DNA from: Blastomonas fulva
GTDB taxonomy: Bacteria > Pseudomonadota > Alphaproteobacteria > Sphingomonadales > Sphingomonadaceae
NCBI RefSeq assembly: GCF_003431825.1
Contig: NZ_CP020083.1
Span: forward strand, 2,332,501-2,396,500
DNA length: 64,000 bases
Direction of reading: 5' to 3'
Position 1 is the first letter of the stretch. Each line of letters begins with the position of its first letter. A program made the position numbers and the translations under genes. Shown piece after piece: positions 38,902-47,995 of the stretch. Under the pieces are notes generated by a model. That model saw nothing but the letters and a program-made list of their open reading frames with translations. It was not told the origin of the DNA and did no database searches.

Positions 38902-38931
38902 TCTCTCCCCTCCCGCAAGCGAGAGGAGAGA
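38902..38931. repeat. Short CTCTCCCC hairpin between htpX and rsmB
   Basis: Arms TCTCTCCCCTC (38902) and GAGAGGAGAGA (38921) pair with one mismatch around CCGCAAGC. Related to the palindrome at 16295-16322. It lies in the 95-base gap between htpX and rsmB and may act as a weak terminator. Confidence 0.6.
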
Positions 38932-38940
38932 GGAAATGTG

Positions 38941-39822
38941 TCACCCCCGCCCCAGCGGGTCGAGCGCGCTGCCGCGGCGTGGCTGCGTGGGGGCAGGCGC
39001 ACCCCCCATGTCGCGCGCGATCGCTTCCAGCGCGGCGATGCGGTCGCCGGTGTCGGGGTGGGTCGAGAACAGTGCCCGCACGCCCGAGGGCACGATATAC
39101 AATTGTGCCGCAGCCGGATTGCGCTCGACCACCGGGTTGGGGATCCGCTGTGCCTGGCTCGATATCCGCGCCAGCGCCGAGGCGAGCGCCATAGGCTTGC
39201 CGCTGATCTCCGCGCCACCGCGGTCCGCACCGAATTCGCGCGTCCGGCTGATCGCCATCTGCACGATCATCGCCGCGAACGGCGCCACGATCACCGCGAG
39301 GATCGACGCCCAGGGGTTGCGGTTGTCGTCGCGGAAGAACAGCCCGAAATTGGCGAGCATCGAGATCGCGCCCGCAATCGTCGCGACCATGGTCATGATC
39401 AAAGTGTCGCGGTTTTTCACATGCGCCAGCTCGTGCGCCATCACGCCCTCGATCTCGTCGCGGCTGAGCATGTTGAGCAGCCCGGTGGTCGCTGCGACGG
39501 CGGCATTCTCGGGGTTGCGGCCCGTGGCGAACGCATTGGGTGCGGCCTGATCGATGACATAGACGCGCGGCATCGGCAGCCCGCCGCGCTCGGCAAGCCG
39601 GGCGACCAGATTGTAGAAATCCGGATGGCTCTGCGCGTCGATCTCGACCGCGTTGTGCATCTTGAGCACGATCTTGTCGGCGTTCCAGAAGGTGAACAGG
39701 TTCATGCCCGCCGCAAACAGCAGCGCAATCACCGCACCACCCGATCCGCCCAGCGTGTAGCCCAGCGCCATGAACAGCGCGGTCAGCGCTGCCAGCAGCA
39801 TGGTGGTCTTCATCCCGTTCAT
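38941..39822 (-). CDS. htpX: Membrane zinc metalloprotease HtpX
   Basis: M48-family heat-shock protease of the inner membrane, degrading misfolded membrane proteins. 293 residues: two N-terminal helices ([31 protein letters not shown]), zinc motif HELAH at residues 130-134 within [17 protein letters not shown], two further helices ([33 protein letters not shown]), then the third ligand region [14 protein letters not shown]. An ATG three codons in is an alternative start. Diverges from the SDHAF4-like gene. Confidence 0.95.
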   Translation of the reverse strand: MNGMKTTMLLAALTALFMALGYTLGGSGGAVIALLFAAGMNLFTFWNADKIVLKMHNAVEIDAQSHPDFYNLVARLAERGGLPMPRVYVIDQAAPNAFATGRNPENAAVAATTGLLNMLSRDEIEGVMAHELAHVKNRDTLIMTMVATIAGAISMLANFGLFFRDDNRNPWASILAVIVAPFAAMIVQMAISRTREFGADRGGAEISGKPMALASALARISSQAQRIPNPVVERNPAAAQLYIVPSGVRALFSTHPDTGDRIAALEAIARDMGGAPAPTQPRRGSALDPLGRG

Positions 39823-39973
39823 CGTTCTTCTCTTAATCCTTTTGCACCGGCGCAGCCAACCGCTTCACATTCGGGTGGTCTGCCCCATATTGCCTTCATC
39901 AGATGTAATATCGCGCGCGCCGCTTTCAATCGGGCCTGCGCCCAGACGCTAAACACCACGAGGATCCGCTTCC

Positions 39974-40153
39974 ATGCCCGAAACTCCCCGCGCAACCCGT
40001 CGTCCCGATCACGTCAAGCCGCCTGCGCATTGGGCCAAGTCCGTCCCCGTTCCCGCGCCACAGCCGATTTCCGACGATCAGGCCGAAGAGGCCGCACGCG
40101 GCCCGACCCGGTTCGGCGACTGGGAGCTCAAAGGCATCGCGATCGATTTCTGA
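39974..40153 (+). CDS. Succinate dehydrogenase assembly factor 4-like (DUF1674)
   Basis: A 59-residue gene, easily missed by length cut-offs. It starts with ATG at 39974 (PETPRATRRPDHVKPPAHW) and ends with GPTRFGDWELKGIAIDF and TGA. The C-terminal GPTR[FY]GDWE.KGI..DF motif is the hallmark of DUF1674/SDHAF4, which in mitochondria binds flavinated SdhA and aids succinate dehydrogenase assembly. No sdh genes lie in the window. Its place beside htpX and rsmB is conserved in many alphaproteobacteria. Confidence 0.9.
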   Translation: MPETPRATRRPDHVKPPAHWAKSVPVPAPQPISDDQAEEAARGPTRFGDWELKGIAIDF

Positions 40154-40202
40154 CGACCCCAATCCTGACCTTTCCGGGTGAGGAATTCGTTTGCGCACCC
40201 CG

Positions 40203-40229
40203 CTGTGATCGGTCCATATCCGATCACAG
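40203..40229. promoter_or_regulatory. 10-bp inverted repeat before the DUF2306-like gene
   Basis: CTGTGATCGG and CCGATCACAG are exact inverted arms around TCCATAT, 23-49 bases upstream of the start at 40252. It could be an operator or an mRNA hairpin covering the leader. The TGTGA/TCACA tips are too far apart for a CRP site. Confidence 0.45.
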
Positions 40230-40251
40230 GGGCAACGGGGGCAAGTCCATC

Positions 40252-40761
40252 ATGGCCAGTTTGGCAGGATCGCCCGTCGGGCCGCGCACGCTCGCGCCCG
40301 ACCGGTTCGAAAAGGTGATGGCGTGTGCGGCAATGTTGCTGCTGGGGTGCGTGATCGTCGCGGTGACCAAGGGCGTGGACGGTCTGGCGAAAGTGCCGCC
40401 GTTCATCCTGCTGCATCTGGCAACCATCACCATCGCGCTGGCGCTGACCCCGGTGATGCTGCTGCGCCCGCGCGGCGACCGCAGCCACCGCCGGCTCGGC
40501 ACCATCTGGGTGCTGGCGATGTTCTCTACCGCCGCGCTGTCGTTCGGCATCCGCACCAACCAATGGGGCGGGTTCAGCGTGATCCACATCCTGTCCGTCT
40601 GGACCGTGATCCAGGTGCCGATCATCTGGTGGACCGCGCGCAATCACAAGATCGCCCGTCACCGCAGCGCAGTGCGCGGCATGGTGTTCGGGGCGCTGCT
40701 GATCGCCGGGTTCTTCACCTTCCCCTTCGACCGGATGCTGGGCCGCTGGCTGTTCAGCTGA
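40252..40761 (+). CDS. DUF2306-like four-helix membrane protein
   Basis: 169 residues with four hydrophobic segments: MACAAMLLLGCVIVAVTKG, FILLHLATITIALALTPVMLL, LGTIWVLAMFSTAALSFGI and GMVFGALLIAGFFTFPF. Histidines near helix ends (LLHLA, HRRLG, ARHRSAVRGM) fit the DUF2306 pattern of predicted heme or quinone-linked membrane proteins. Function unknown. A 10-bp inverted repeat precedes the gene, and its 3' end overlaps the convergent ydbT-like gene by eight bases. Confidence 0.75.
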   Translation: MASLAGSPVGPRTLAPDRFEKVMACAAMLLLGCVIVAVTKGVDGLAKVPPFILLHLATITIALALTPVMLLRPRGDRSHRRLGTIWVLAMFSTAALSFGIRTNQWGGFSVIHILSVWTVIQVPIIWWTARNHKIARHRSAVRGMVFGALLIAGFFTFPFDRMLGRWLFS

Positions 40762-42268
40762 GTGCGAGCAAGCGGCTCCGCAGCGCGATCGCGTCATCCA
40801 GCGGGATGGCGTGGATGGTGACCGGTGATGACCGTCCGGCAACCCCGATCTCGATCTCGGCCAGGCCGATGAAGCGGCTCACCGCGCTCTGCGTGATGTC
40901 GACGCTCTGCACCCGGCGCAGCGGCAGCAGCGTCAGGCGCTGCGCCCAGAAGCCGTCGCGGACATAAAGCTGCTTGCCTTCCAGCGCATACCGGTGCGCG
41001 CGCCAGTGCAGCCTGCTGCACAGAGGCACGGCCGGCAGCAGCGCATAGAGCAGAAACAGCCACGGATTGGCGAAGGTCGCCGATACGCCGATGCCGATCA
41101 TCGGCACAGGCAGCGCGAACACCAGCGGCACCCACCACATCGCCGGGTCGACGGGCTGCATCTCGGGATAATCGGTGTCCCAGCGGATACCGGTCTCGTT
41201 CAGTATCGCGCGCACCTCATCGGCATGCGCCAGCGGAGCGATGGCGTGGTCGCTTTCCTTGTCGCTGTCGCTGGCGAGGCTCTGGACCTTGAGTTCGAAC
41301 CAGCCCAGCCGTCGCCGCAGCGGGCCAGTGGCGATGACCGCAGCCTGGATGCGGTGCAGCGGCATCACCACATCGGTGAGCGTGATCAGCCCGCGCCGCC
41401 TGCGAAACCCGGTTTCGGTGCGGTCGAGCCGGAAGCCGTGTTCGCGCAAGACCGTGCGGATCACGCCGCCTAGCAGCCCGATCACCAGCAGGCTGAACAG
41501 CGCAGCGATGATCGACATCACTCGGGCGGCGATGTCGAGCGCGGCAAACAGGTCCTCCAGCCCCAGCATATCGAGCAGTCGGCGCGGATCCCAGATATCG
41601 CCGGGCAGCAGAAAATCGAGATTGTTGACCAGTGCACCAACGAGCGCGAAGAACACCAGCGAGAAATTGAACACGCCGGCGGTCAGCACCCGGCGTGTGT
41701 CCATCGCGAACATCGGCCTGGTTTCGGCCGCAGCATGCGTGAATTCCGGCGCGGCTTCAGCTGCAGGCTCGGCGGTCTCCTGCGCCGCCTTGCGCAGCCT
41801 GATGACATCGCGCAACCGGCTGGCTTCGGCCAGATCGACCGAATCGAGCACGCCTTCATCGCCACTGCCGCTGCTCCCGGTTTCCAGCCGCACCTTGGCC
41901 ATGCCCAGCATCCGGGCGAGCAGGCCCTGTTCCAGATTGACGTCCTGGATGCGTTCGTAGGGGATCGAGCGGACATTGCGACTGATGATGCCGCTGGCGA
42001 TGCGCAGTTCCTCCTCGCCCAGCCGATAGGAAAAGCGCCACCATTTCCAGAATTCGGTGCCGAACATCGCGACGATCGCAAAGAAGGCGATCAGCGCGAC
42101 CCAGCCGCGGATTTCGTCCGGCCCGCTCAGTCGCAGCGCGATCAGCCCGATGATCGCCTGGGGCAGTTGGCGCGACAGGTTGAGCAGCAGGGTCAGCGGG
42201 TGCAGCCGCCGTTCGGTCGCCGTGTCGGCGATCGGGACGGGCTGCGGGGCGATCAGCGTTTCGTTCAT
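40754..42268 (-). CDS. PH-domain membrane protein, YdbT-like (bPH_2, three copies)
   Basis: 504 residues with paired transmembrane segments and three bacterial PH (DUF304) domains, each marked by an R-G-[IL] plus R-[IV]-Q turn: GIISRNVRSIPYERIQDVNLEQG, RGLITLTDVVMPLHRIQA, and DGFWAQRLTLLPLRRVQSVDITQS. This is the YdbT architecture. YdbS and YdbT occur together in many bacteria, and Bacillus homologues help resist membrane-active antimicrobials. The start overlaps the stop of the YdbS-like gene (ATGA). Confidence 0.88.
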   Translation of the reverse strand: MNETLIAPQPVPIADTATERRLHPLTLLLNLSRQLPQAIIGLIALRLSGPDEIRGWVALIAFFAIVAMFGTEFWKWWRFSYRLGEEELRIASGIISRNVRSIPYERIQDVNLEQGLLARMLGMAKVRLETGSSGSGDEGVLDSVDLAEASRLRDVIRLRKAAQETAEPAAEAAPEFTHAAAETRPMFAMDTRRVLTAGVFNFSLVFFALVGALVNNLDFLLPGDIWDPRRLLDMLGLEDLFAALDIAARVMSIIAALFSLLVIGLLGGVIRTVLREHGFRLDRTETGFRRRRGLITLTDVVMPLHRIQAAVIATGPLRRRLGWFELKVQSLASDSDKESDHAIAPLAHADEVRAILNETGIRWDTDYPEMQPVDPAMWWVPLVFALPVPMIGIGVSATFANPWLFLLYALLPAVPLCSRLHWRAHRYALEGKQLYVRDGFWAQRLTLLPLRRVQSVDITQSAVSRFIGLAEIEIGVAGRSSPVTIHAIPLDDAIALRSRLLALS

Positions 42269-42792
42269 TCTGCCTCGCGGCGGATGTGCAGCCGCATCGC
42301 GTCGCGCATCGCTTCGGCATCGGGGCGGGTCAGGCCGGGCAGGGTGACGATCGAATTGTGGGTGCCTGCGGTGTGGACCGTGAGGCTGGCGAGGCCGAAC
42401 AATCGTTCGACCGGGCCTTGTGCCACGTCGATATGCTGGATGCGCTTGAACGGCACGATGGTATCGGTGCGGAACAGCCAGCCGCGCGCCACCCGAAGCT
42501 GTTCGTCGGCGCCGCTATAGCCCCAGCGGCGCCATTTGCGCTGGGGGAGGAAGACAATCACGAACGCACCGAACGCGAGCACCGGTGCCAGCACCGCGCC
42601 CTGTTGCATGCCGCCTTTGACATGCATCACCACCTCGACCACGCCGGCCCCCACCACCACAGCCAGCACCACCAAAGCTGTCATGATGCGGATGACGTTG
42701 CGATAGGCAGGCTCGACCGGTTGCAGACCGGCGTCGAGCGCCGACACCGACGGGACCGGCTGATCGAATATCTCGGCCAAGGATGACGACAT
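42265..42792 (-). CDS. PH-domain membrane protein, YdbS-like
   Basis: 175 residues from ATG 42792 (before SSSLAEIFDQPVPSV). Two adjacent helices (NVIRIMTALVVLAVVVGAGVV and AVLAPVLAFGAFVIVFLP) precede one bPH_2 domain with RVARGWLFRTDTIVPFKRIQ and HIDVAQGPVERLFGLASLTV, then TAGTHNS. Matches YdbS, the partner of the YdbT-like protein directly downstream, with which it is translationally coupled. Confidence 0.9.
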   Translation of the reverse strand: MSSSLAEIFDQPVPSVSALDAGLQPVEPAYRNVIRIMTALVVLAVVVGAGVVEVVMHVKGGMQQGAVLAPVLAFGAFVIVFLPQRKWRRWGYSGADEQLRVARGWLFRTDTIVPFKRIQHIDVAQGPVERLFGLASLTVHTAGTHNSIVTLPGLTRPDAEAMRDAMRLHIRREAE

Positions 42793-42908
42793 GCTCCAAC
42801 CCACTCCCGAATAAGGCCCGAGGCAAAGGCCGATGGCCTTCGCCCGCACCCTATATGGGCGAGGTGTGTTAGTCGCGCAAGTCGGTAGATCGCCGGGCGC
42901 GGACGCGC

Positions 42909-43502
42909 TTATTCGGGCGAGGGGGTTTCCGGCTCGGGCTTGCGCTCGGGTTCGAGGCCATCGGCTTGCGCCCGCATCGCGGCGGCAGCCGCTTCGCGTT
43001 CGGCCTTGCGCGAATCCAGTTCGGCGGCGATTTCATCTTCACGCGCTTCGACCGCGGCGGCATCAGCATCGATGTTGGACAGGCGGCGCTGGCGCTCTTC
43101 CTCGATCAGGCGGCCTGCAACGACTTCCTCGCTGGTCTTCTTCTCGAGCCGTGCGGCCAGTCCAAGCTGCTGGCTGCAGCCGGTGAACCCGCCCGCGCCG
43201 ACCGGCGAGCAGCTGTCGGTGCCGAAGTTGCCGACCGTTTCCATCGAGCGGACCCGCTCGGTCCACGAGGTGTTGGCGATCGAATTGGGGTCGCTGCGCA
43301 GCTTCTCGGGAATGCGATAGCGCTCCTGCTCGTCCATCCGCATGCACACGACGATCTCATTGGGGTTGGTCGAAGGCTCGCAGGCATCGCTGCCATAAAC
43401 GATCCTCTGCACCACCTTGTCGCCAGCAGCATCCTGAGCGGAGGCCGGCGCGGCGAAGGCCGTTCCAATAAGCAGCAGGGCTGCCAGGGTTCCGGTCTTC
43501 AT
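42909..43502 (-). CDS. Periplasmic coiled-coil protein, unknown
   Basis: 197 residues from ATG 43502, with signal peptide KTGTLAALLLIGTAFAAPASA. The mature N-terminal half has paired cysteines (GSDACEPSTNPNEIVVCMRM; DSCSPVGAGGFTGCSQQ). The C-terminal half is a charged helix (EEERQRRLSNIDADAAAVEA onward), predicted coiled coil, ending in a proline/glutamate tail. The pattern is common in sphingomonads without a named role. It lies between coq7 and the YdbS-like gene. Confidence 0.7.
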   Translation of the reverse strand: MKTGTLAALLLIGTAFAAPASAQDAAGDKVVQRIVYGSDACEPSTNPNEIVVCMRMDEQERYRIPEKLRSDPNSIANTSWTERVRSMETVGNFGTDSCSPVGAGGFTGCSQQLGLAARLEKKTSEEVVAGRLIEEERQRRLSNIDADAAAVEAREDEIAAELDSRKAEREAAAAAMRAQADGLEPERKPEPETPSPE

Positions 43503-43582
43503 CGTCAGTCTCCTCAAGATCAGATCAGCAGTGTCGGCCTGTATCCGCCCGTGCATGAACGAGGCGTGACGCTTTGGCCAGA

Positions 43583-44131
43583 TCAGATACGCTTGGAAAG
43601 CGCGATTGCCGCGCGGCAGCCCATGCGGATCACCGCGCTCATCACGGGATAGCCCACCGCCTGTTCGGCGCCCTCGGCCAGCGCGCGCTCCTTGTGCTCA
43701 AGCTCTTCGTCGCGGAATTTCGCGATCGCCGCGCTGAGCTCGGGATCGCTGTCACCCAGTTCGTCCAGCTGCTCGGAATAATGCCGGTCGATTTCGGTCT
43801 CGACCGCGACGGTGCAGGCCATCGCCGCCTTGGGACCGATCAAAGCGGTTACCGCGCCGAGGCCGAAGCCTGCGACATTCCAGAACGGCTGCAATGCGGT
43901 AGGGCGGACCCCGCGCTCGGCCATCATCCGGTCGAAGAACGCGCGGTGCACCTCTTCCTGCTCAGCCATCCCGGCGATCGCACGCGCCTCGGGCCCGGTA
44001 TCGCCCATCACCGCGCGCTGGCCTGCATAGATGCGGGTCGCGCCATATTCCCCGGCCTGGTTGACCCGGATCATCTCGGAAAGATCGATCTCGCGCCTGG
44101 CGGGGTTGAGCGGCTCGTTCTGGTGGGTCAT
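43583..44131 (-). CDS. coq7: Demethoxyubiquinone hydroxylase
   Basis: Di-iron monooxygenase for the last ring hydroxylation of ubiquinone synthesis. 182 residues: MIRVNQAGEYGATRIYAGQR carries the first glutamate, AEQEEVHRAFFDRMMAE the E..H pair, AVETEIDRHYSEQL the third, and RDEELEHKERAL the last E..H. Two related halves as in the family. Start overlaps the dsbB stop (ATGA). Placement in a dsbB-coq7 pair ties quinone synthesis with a quinone-using enzyme. Confidence 0.95.
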   Translation of the reverse strand: MTHQNEPLNPARREIDLSEMIRVNQAGEYGATRIYAGQRAVMGDTGPEARAIAGMAEQEEVHRAFFDRMMAERGVRPTALQPFWNVAGFGLGAVTALIGPKAAMACTVAVETEIDRHYSEQLDELGDSDPELSAAIAKFRDEELEHKERALAEGAEQAVGYPVMSAVIRMGCRAAIALSKRI

Positions 44132-44634
44132 GCGACTATGGTTCCCGGCTGTTTGCGGCGTAGCAGCAGATAGATGGCGGCCGCCCCGGCCAGCGACAAG
44201 AGGAAATTATAGCCTGCGAGCGAGATGCCGAACATCGACCAGGGCGCCGCGTCGCAGCGAACCAGCGGTGCGGCCATGATAGAGTTGAGCACGTCGTCGG
44301 TGGTGGCCCCTGCGGGCACCGAGGTGGCGCAGGTGGTAAGGCCTTCCCACCAGCCATATTCGACTCCGGCGTGAAATCCGCCGATCAGCCCGCTGGTGGC
44401 GATGGCGATCGCGGCAAGCGCCGCCATGCCAACGGCCAGGCCCTGTACGCGCCGCACCGAGAGCACCGCAATGCCGCCCAGCGCCAGCGCAGCCCAATGC
44501 GGCCAGCGCTGCCAGTAGCACATCTCGCACGGGTAAAGCCCGAAGACATATTGGCTGACCAGCGCCCCCCCGAGCAGGGATGCAGGGATAAGCAGTGCCA
44601 GCCAGGCAGCGATACGCGGCGCGCGCGAAGTCAT
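44128..44634 (-). CDS. dsbB: Disulfide bond formation protein B
   Basis: Inner-membrane oxidase that re-oxidises DsbA and passes electrons to ubiquinone. 168 residues, four helices. The first periplasmic loop has C36 and C39 (LYPCEMCYWQR), the second C102 and C127 (LTTCATSVPAG ... LVRCDAAPWS); both redox pairs are intact. No dsbA in the window. It overlaps coq7, which helps make its electron acceptor. Confidence 0.92.
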   Translation of the reverse strand: MTSRAPRIAAWLALLIPASLLGGALVSQYVFGLYPCEMCYWQRWPHWAALALGGIAVLSVRRVQGLAVGMAALAAIAIATSGLIGGFHAGVEYGWWEGLTTCATSVPAGATTDDVLNSIMAAPLVRCDAAPWSMFGISLAGYNFLLSLAGAAAIYLLLRRKQPGTIVA

Positions 44635-44691
44635 GTCAGATCAGGCCCCCGAAACAAGCAAGGAAAACTGCAGCATCCTGAACGCTGATGC

Positions 44692-46068
44692 TCAGTTGCG
44701 GCGAGTCACCGGACGGGCCGCAACAGTGGAACGCGCAGGAACGCCGCGGGTTGCAGCCAGCCGCGCGCTCGCCAGCGTGGTGCGCTGCAGCGTTGCCAGC
44801 GCGTAATAGAGCTGGAAGTCCTCGATGCCCTTTTCCTTGAGCTGCTCTGTGGTCATCGTGAAGCGCGGATCGGCGAGCTTGTCGACCTCCAGATCCTTGT
44901 CGTCGAGCCCGATCTCATTGATCAGATGCCCGCGCAGATCGGATTCGCGCAGCTTCATCCGGGTCTTGTAATCCGGGTCGGACAGCTGCGGAACCGCGAT
45001 ATCGGGTTCGATCCCGCCTTCCTGCACCGAATTGCCCGAGGGCGTGAAATAGCGCGCGGTGGTGAGCTTGAGCGCGGTGGTGCGCGACAGCGGCAGCAGC
45101 GTCTGCACCGATCCCTTGCCGAAGCTGCGCTCGCCCATCACCAATGCGCGGCGATGGTCCTGCAGCGCGCCTGCGACGATTTCGGAAGCCGAGGCGGAGC
45201 CCGAATCGACCAGAACGATCAGCGGCGCGCCATTGATGACGTCGCCGGGACGCGCATAATAGCGTTCGATATCGCCCTTGTGGCGGCCGCGCTGCGAGAC
45301 GATCTCGCCTTTCTGCAGGAACGCATCCGACACCGCGACGGCTTCGTCGAGCAGCCCGCCGGGGTTGGAACGCATGTCGAGCACATAGCCGGTGGGCTTG
45401 CGACCAAGCTTCGCTTCGATGCCCTGCACCGCCTCTTCGACATCTGCACCGACGCTGGCGGTGAAGCTGGCGATGGTTATGATGCCGATATCGTCCTTCA
45501 CCTCCCAGGTGACAGGCTTCAGGTCGATGATCGCGCGGGTGACGCTGACGTCGAACGGCTTGTCACGGCCTTCGCGCACGATGGTGAGCTTGATCGAGGT
45601 GCCCGGTTCGCCGCGCATCTGGTCAACCGCATCGTCGAGCGTACCGCCATAGATCAGCTTGCCGTCGAGATGGGTGATATAGTCGCCCGCCTTGATCCCG
45701 GCCTTGTCGGCGGGGGTCTCGCGGGTGGGGGCGATCACTTTGACCGCGCCGTCCTGCATCGTCACCGACAGACCCAGGCCACCGTACATGCCTTCGGTCT
45801 GGGTGCGCAGATTGGCGAAATCGCGGGCATCGAGATAGCTGCTGTGCGGATCGAGACTGGCGAGCATGCCGTCGATCGCGCCGCGCACCAATTTGTCGTC
45901 GTCCACCGGCTCGACATAATCGGTCTTCACCCGCTCGAAGATATCGACGAAGCGCGAAATCTCCGCCTGGGTATCGGATTCGACTTGCGAAATGGCCGAT
46001 GTCGCCACGGGCACCAGCGCGACGGCCAGGGCAATTGCGGAAACTCGGGCGAGGCGGGACTTCATCAT
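44692..46068 (-). CDS. ctpA: Carboxyl-terminal processing protease (S41)
   Basis: 458 residues from ATG 46068 (46065 also possible). Signal segment VSAIALAVALVPVATSAIS targets the periplasm. Then DKLVRGAIDGMLASLDPHSSYLD, a PDZ domain (GLGLSVTMQDGAVKVIAPTR, ADKAGIKAGDYI), and the protease core: DMRSNPGGLLDEAV, the catalytic serine in DSGSASASEIVAGAL and lysine in GERSFGKGSVQT. Follows the EnvC-like gene by 240 bases; this order is frequent in alphaproteobacteria, linking it to cell-envelope turnover. Confidence 0.93.
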   Translation of the reverse strand: MMKSRLARVSAIALAVALVPVATSAISQVESDTQAEISRFVDIFERVKTDYVEPVDDDKLVRGAIDGMLASLDPHSSYLDARDFANLRTQTEGMYGGLGLSVTMQDGAVKVIAPTRETPADKAGIKAGDYITHLDGKLIYGGTLDDAVDQMRGEPGTSIKLTIVREGRDKPFDVSVTRAIIDLKPVTWEVKDDIGIITIASFTASVGADVEEAVQGIEAKLGRKPTGYVLDMRSNPGGLLDEAVAVSDAFLQKGEIVSQRGRHKGDIERYYARPGDVINGAPLIVLVDSGSASASEIVAGALQDHRRALVMGERSFGKGSVQTLLPLSRTTALKLTTARYFTPSGNSVQEGGIEPDIAVPQLSDPDYKTRMKLRESDLRGHLINEIGLDDKDLEVDKLADPRFTMTTEQLKEKGIEDFQLYYALATLQRTTLASARLAATRGVPARSTVAARPVTRRN

Positions 46069-46308
46069 CAAACGCAACCTTGTTGTTGAACCGGTCTGGA
46101 CTTCGGCCCGGGTCGCGATAGCCCGGCCATCGCGGATGGCCAGAGCACTCCCCAGGCAATGATCGTCACGCATTCCCCAAAACGCGGTGGATATAATCTA
46201 GGCGTCTGCGCAGCAAAATGCCAGATGCTTTGCCATCAAGAACCGATCCGCTTCGACCAGCGGTCTACGCTAACGTCGGCACCTTTCTGGCAGGTGAATG
46301 GCAGGCTC

Positions 46309-47517
46309 TCAGCTGATCAGCGCGGCAATGTCGATCGGGCGACCATTGCGGCGCAGCTCGACCGTGATCCGGGGACGGTTGTCGCCCGCGCGGCCGATCG
46401 GATCGCCCTGCGCGACGCGTTCACCCACCTTGAGCGCGGTACTGTCCATTCCGGTGATCAGGCTGGTCCAGCCGCCGACATGCTCGATGATGACGATGCG
46501 CCCGAACCCTCGATAGCGGCCGGCAAACCCGATCCGGCCATCGGCGGGCGCGATCAGCTGCGCCCCGGGGCGCGCGGCTATGGTGAGCCCGCGCGAACGA
46601 ACCCCGGTGGTCGCGACCTCGCCAAAGCCAGAGACGATCGCTCCCATCACCGGCAGGCGATAGGCGGGGCGGGCGCTGCGGGTCGCGACGGGCGCGTTTT
46701 CGACGACCTGCGACTGTTGCGGTCGGGGCGGGCGCAGCACCGGGCCGTCCAGCGCCGCCAGCTGCGCGCGCAACGACCCGCTCGCCTCGATATCGCCGAC
46801 GAGCGCATCAAGATCCCGTGCGCGTTCGCCGAGCCCCAGCGCCCGCTCTTCCTCCAGCGCCGATGTGCTGGCGAGCTGGCGCGACTGCGCGCGCGACCGG
46901 GCCTCGAGCCGCGCCAGCGCGGCGCGCCGGTTGGCCAGCTCCCTGCGGCCATCGCGCTGAAGCCGGGTGGCGCGCCTGGCCTGTGCGGCCAGATCGGCGG
47001 AGCGGGCGATGTCCTTGCGCAGCAGCGCGGTCTGCGCCTCGACCCGGGGCAGGGTGGTGGCCAGCACCGCACGCACGCGGACCATGTCGTCGATCGATCC
47101 GGGCTGGACCAGCGCGAGCATGATGGGGCGGCGGGCCAGCGATTGCAGCGCCGCAGTGAGCCTTACCAGCGGCTGCTGGCGGCTGGCCAGCCGCGCCCTT
47201 TGCGCGCGTTGCAGCGTGGCGATGATCTTCACCCGCGCCTCGGCCGCAGCGATCTCGGCCTCGGCCTCCTGCACCCGCGATGCCAGCGCGCGCGCATCGC
47301 GCCGCGCCTTGTCGGCTGCTTCGGTGGCGGCCTCGGCCTGCTGTTCGAGCTGGCGGCTGCGGCGCGCGGCGGCCCTGGCGTCGGCGAGCGAGCGGGCGAG
47401 TGCGGCGCGTTCCTGCTCCAGCAGATCGACCCCGCGCTGGACGGGGGCAGCGCTTCCCGGCAGCGCAGCGACGATCAGCGCGCCTGCCACCAGCAACAGG
47501 GCAAGGGGGCGCCGCAC
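46309..47517 (-). CDS. EnvC-like murein hydrolase activator with degenerate LytM domain
   Basis: 402 residues with a signal peptide (PLALLLVAGALIVAALPGS), long coiled-coil segments from about residue 30 to 250 (EQERAALARSLADARAAARR and onward) and a C-terminal LytM/M23 fold (SRGLTIAARPGAQLIAPADG, VIIEHVGGWTSLITGM). The zinc ligands of active M23 enzymes are missing: the usual HxGxD is RGLTIAA and HxH is TVELRRN. This is the pattern of EnvC/NlpD-type activators that switch on amidases at division sites. Confidence 0.9.
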   Translation of the reverse strand: MRRPLALLLVAGALIVAALPGSAAPVQRGVDLLEQERAALARSLADARAAARRSRQLEQQAEAATEAADKARRDARALASRVQEAEAEIAAAEARVKIIATLQRAQRARLASRQQPLVRLTAALQSLARRPIMLALVQPGSIDDMVRVRAVLATTLPRVEAQTALLRKDIARSADLAAQARRATRLQRDGRRELANRRAALARLEARSRAQSRQLASTSALEEERALGLGERARDLDALVGDIEASGSLRAQLAALDGPVLRPPRPQQSQVVENAPVATRSARPAYRLPVMGAIVSGFGEVATTGVRSRGLTIAARPGAQLIAPADGRIGFAGRYRGFGRIVIIEHVGGWTSLITGMDSTALKVGERVAQGDPIGRAGDNRPRITVELRRNGRPIDIAALIS

Positions 47518-47523
47518 GACCGC

Positions 47524-47946
47524 TCAGCCCTCGCGATGATAGGGATGGCCGGCCAGGATGCTTGTGGCGCGGTAGAGCTGCTCGGCAAGCATCGCGCGCG
47601 CCATCAGGTGCGGCCAGGTCGCCTTGCCGAACGCGATCAGCAGGTCGGCGCCTTCGCGCTCGGCATCGTCAAAGCCATCCGCCGCGCCGATCAGGAAGCG
47701 GGTTTCGCGCACGCCGTCATCACGCCAGCGTCCGAGCGCCTGAGCGATGTCGATCGACGTCATCTGCTTGCCCAGTTCATCGAGCATCACGGTGCGGCTG
47801 CCCTGCACCGGCGGCGGTACCGTGCCGCCGCGGTCAGGCAGCTCGGTGATCGCCAGCGGCCACTGGATGCGCTTGACATAGCGCTGCACCAGCTCGGCCT
47901 CGGGCGACCGGCCGATCTTGCCGCGCGCGATGATGTGCAGGCGCAT
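47524..47946 (-). CDS. rlmH: 23S rRNA pseudouridine-1915 N3-methyltransferase
   Basis: SPOUT-class enzyme acting on the assembled 70S ribosome. A 140-residue protein opening MRLHIIARGKIGRSPEAELV, with VMLDELGKQMTSIDIAQAL, the SAM-knot FLIGAADGFDDAEREGA and the C-terminal TWPHLMARAMLAEQLYRA, all standard. It sits between rsfS and the EnvC-like gene, in the conserved nadD-rsfS-rlmH order. Confidence 0.95.
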   Translation of the reverse strand: MRLHIIARGKIGRSPEAELVQRYVKRIQWPLAITELPDRGGTVPPPVQGSRTVMLDELGKQMTSIDIAQALGRWRDDGVRETRFLIGAADGFDDAEREGADLLIAFGKATWPHLMARAMLAEQLYRATSILAGHPYHREG

Positions 47947-47995
47947 AGACGATCATCCTGCCTGGACGGGTCAGTGCTGGATCCGCGTGTACGGA

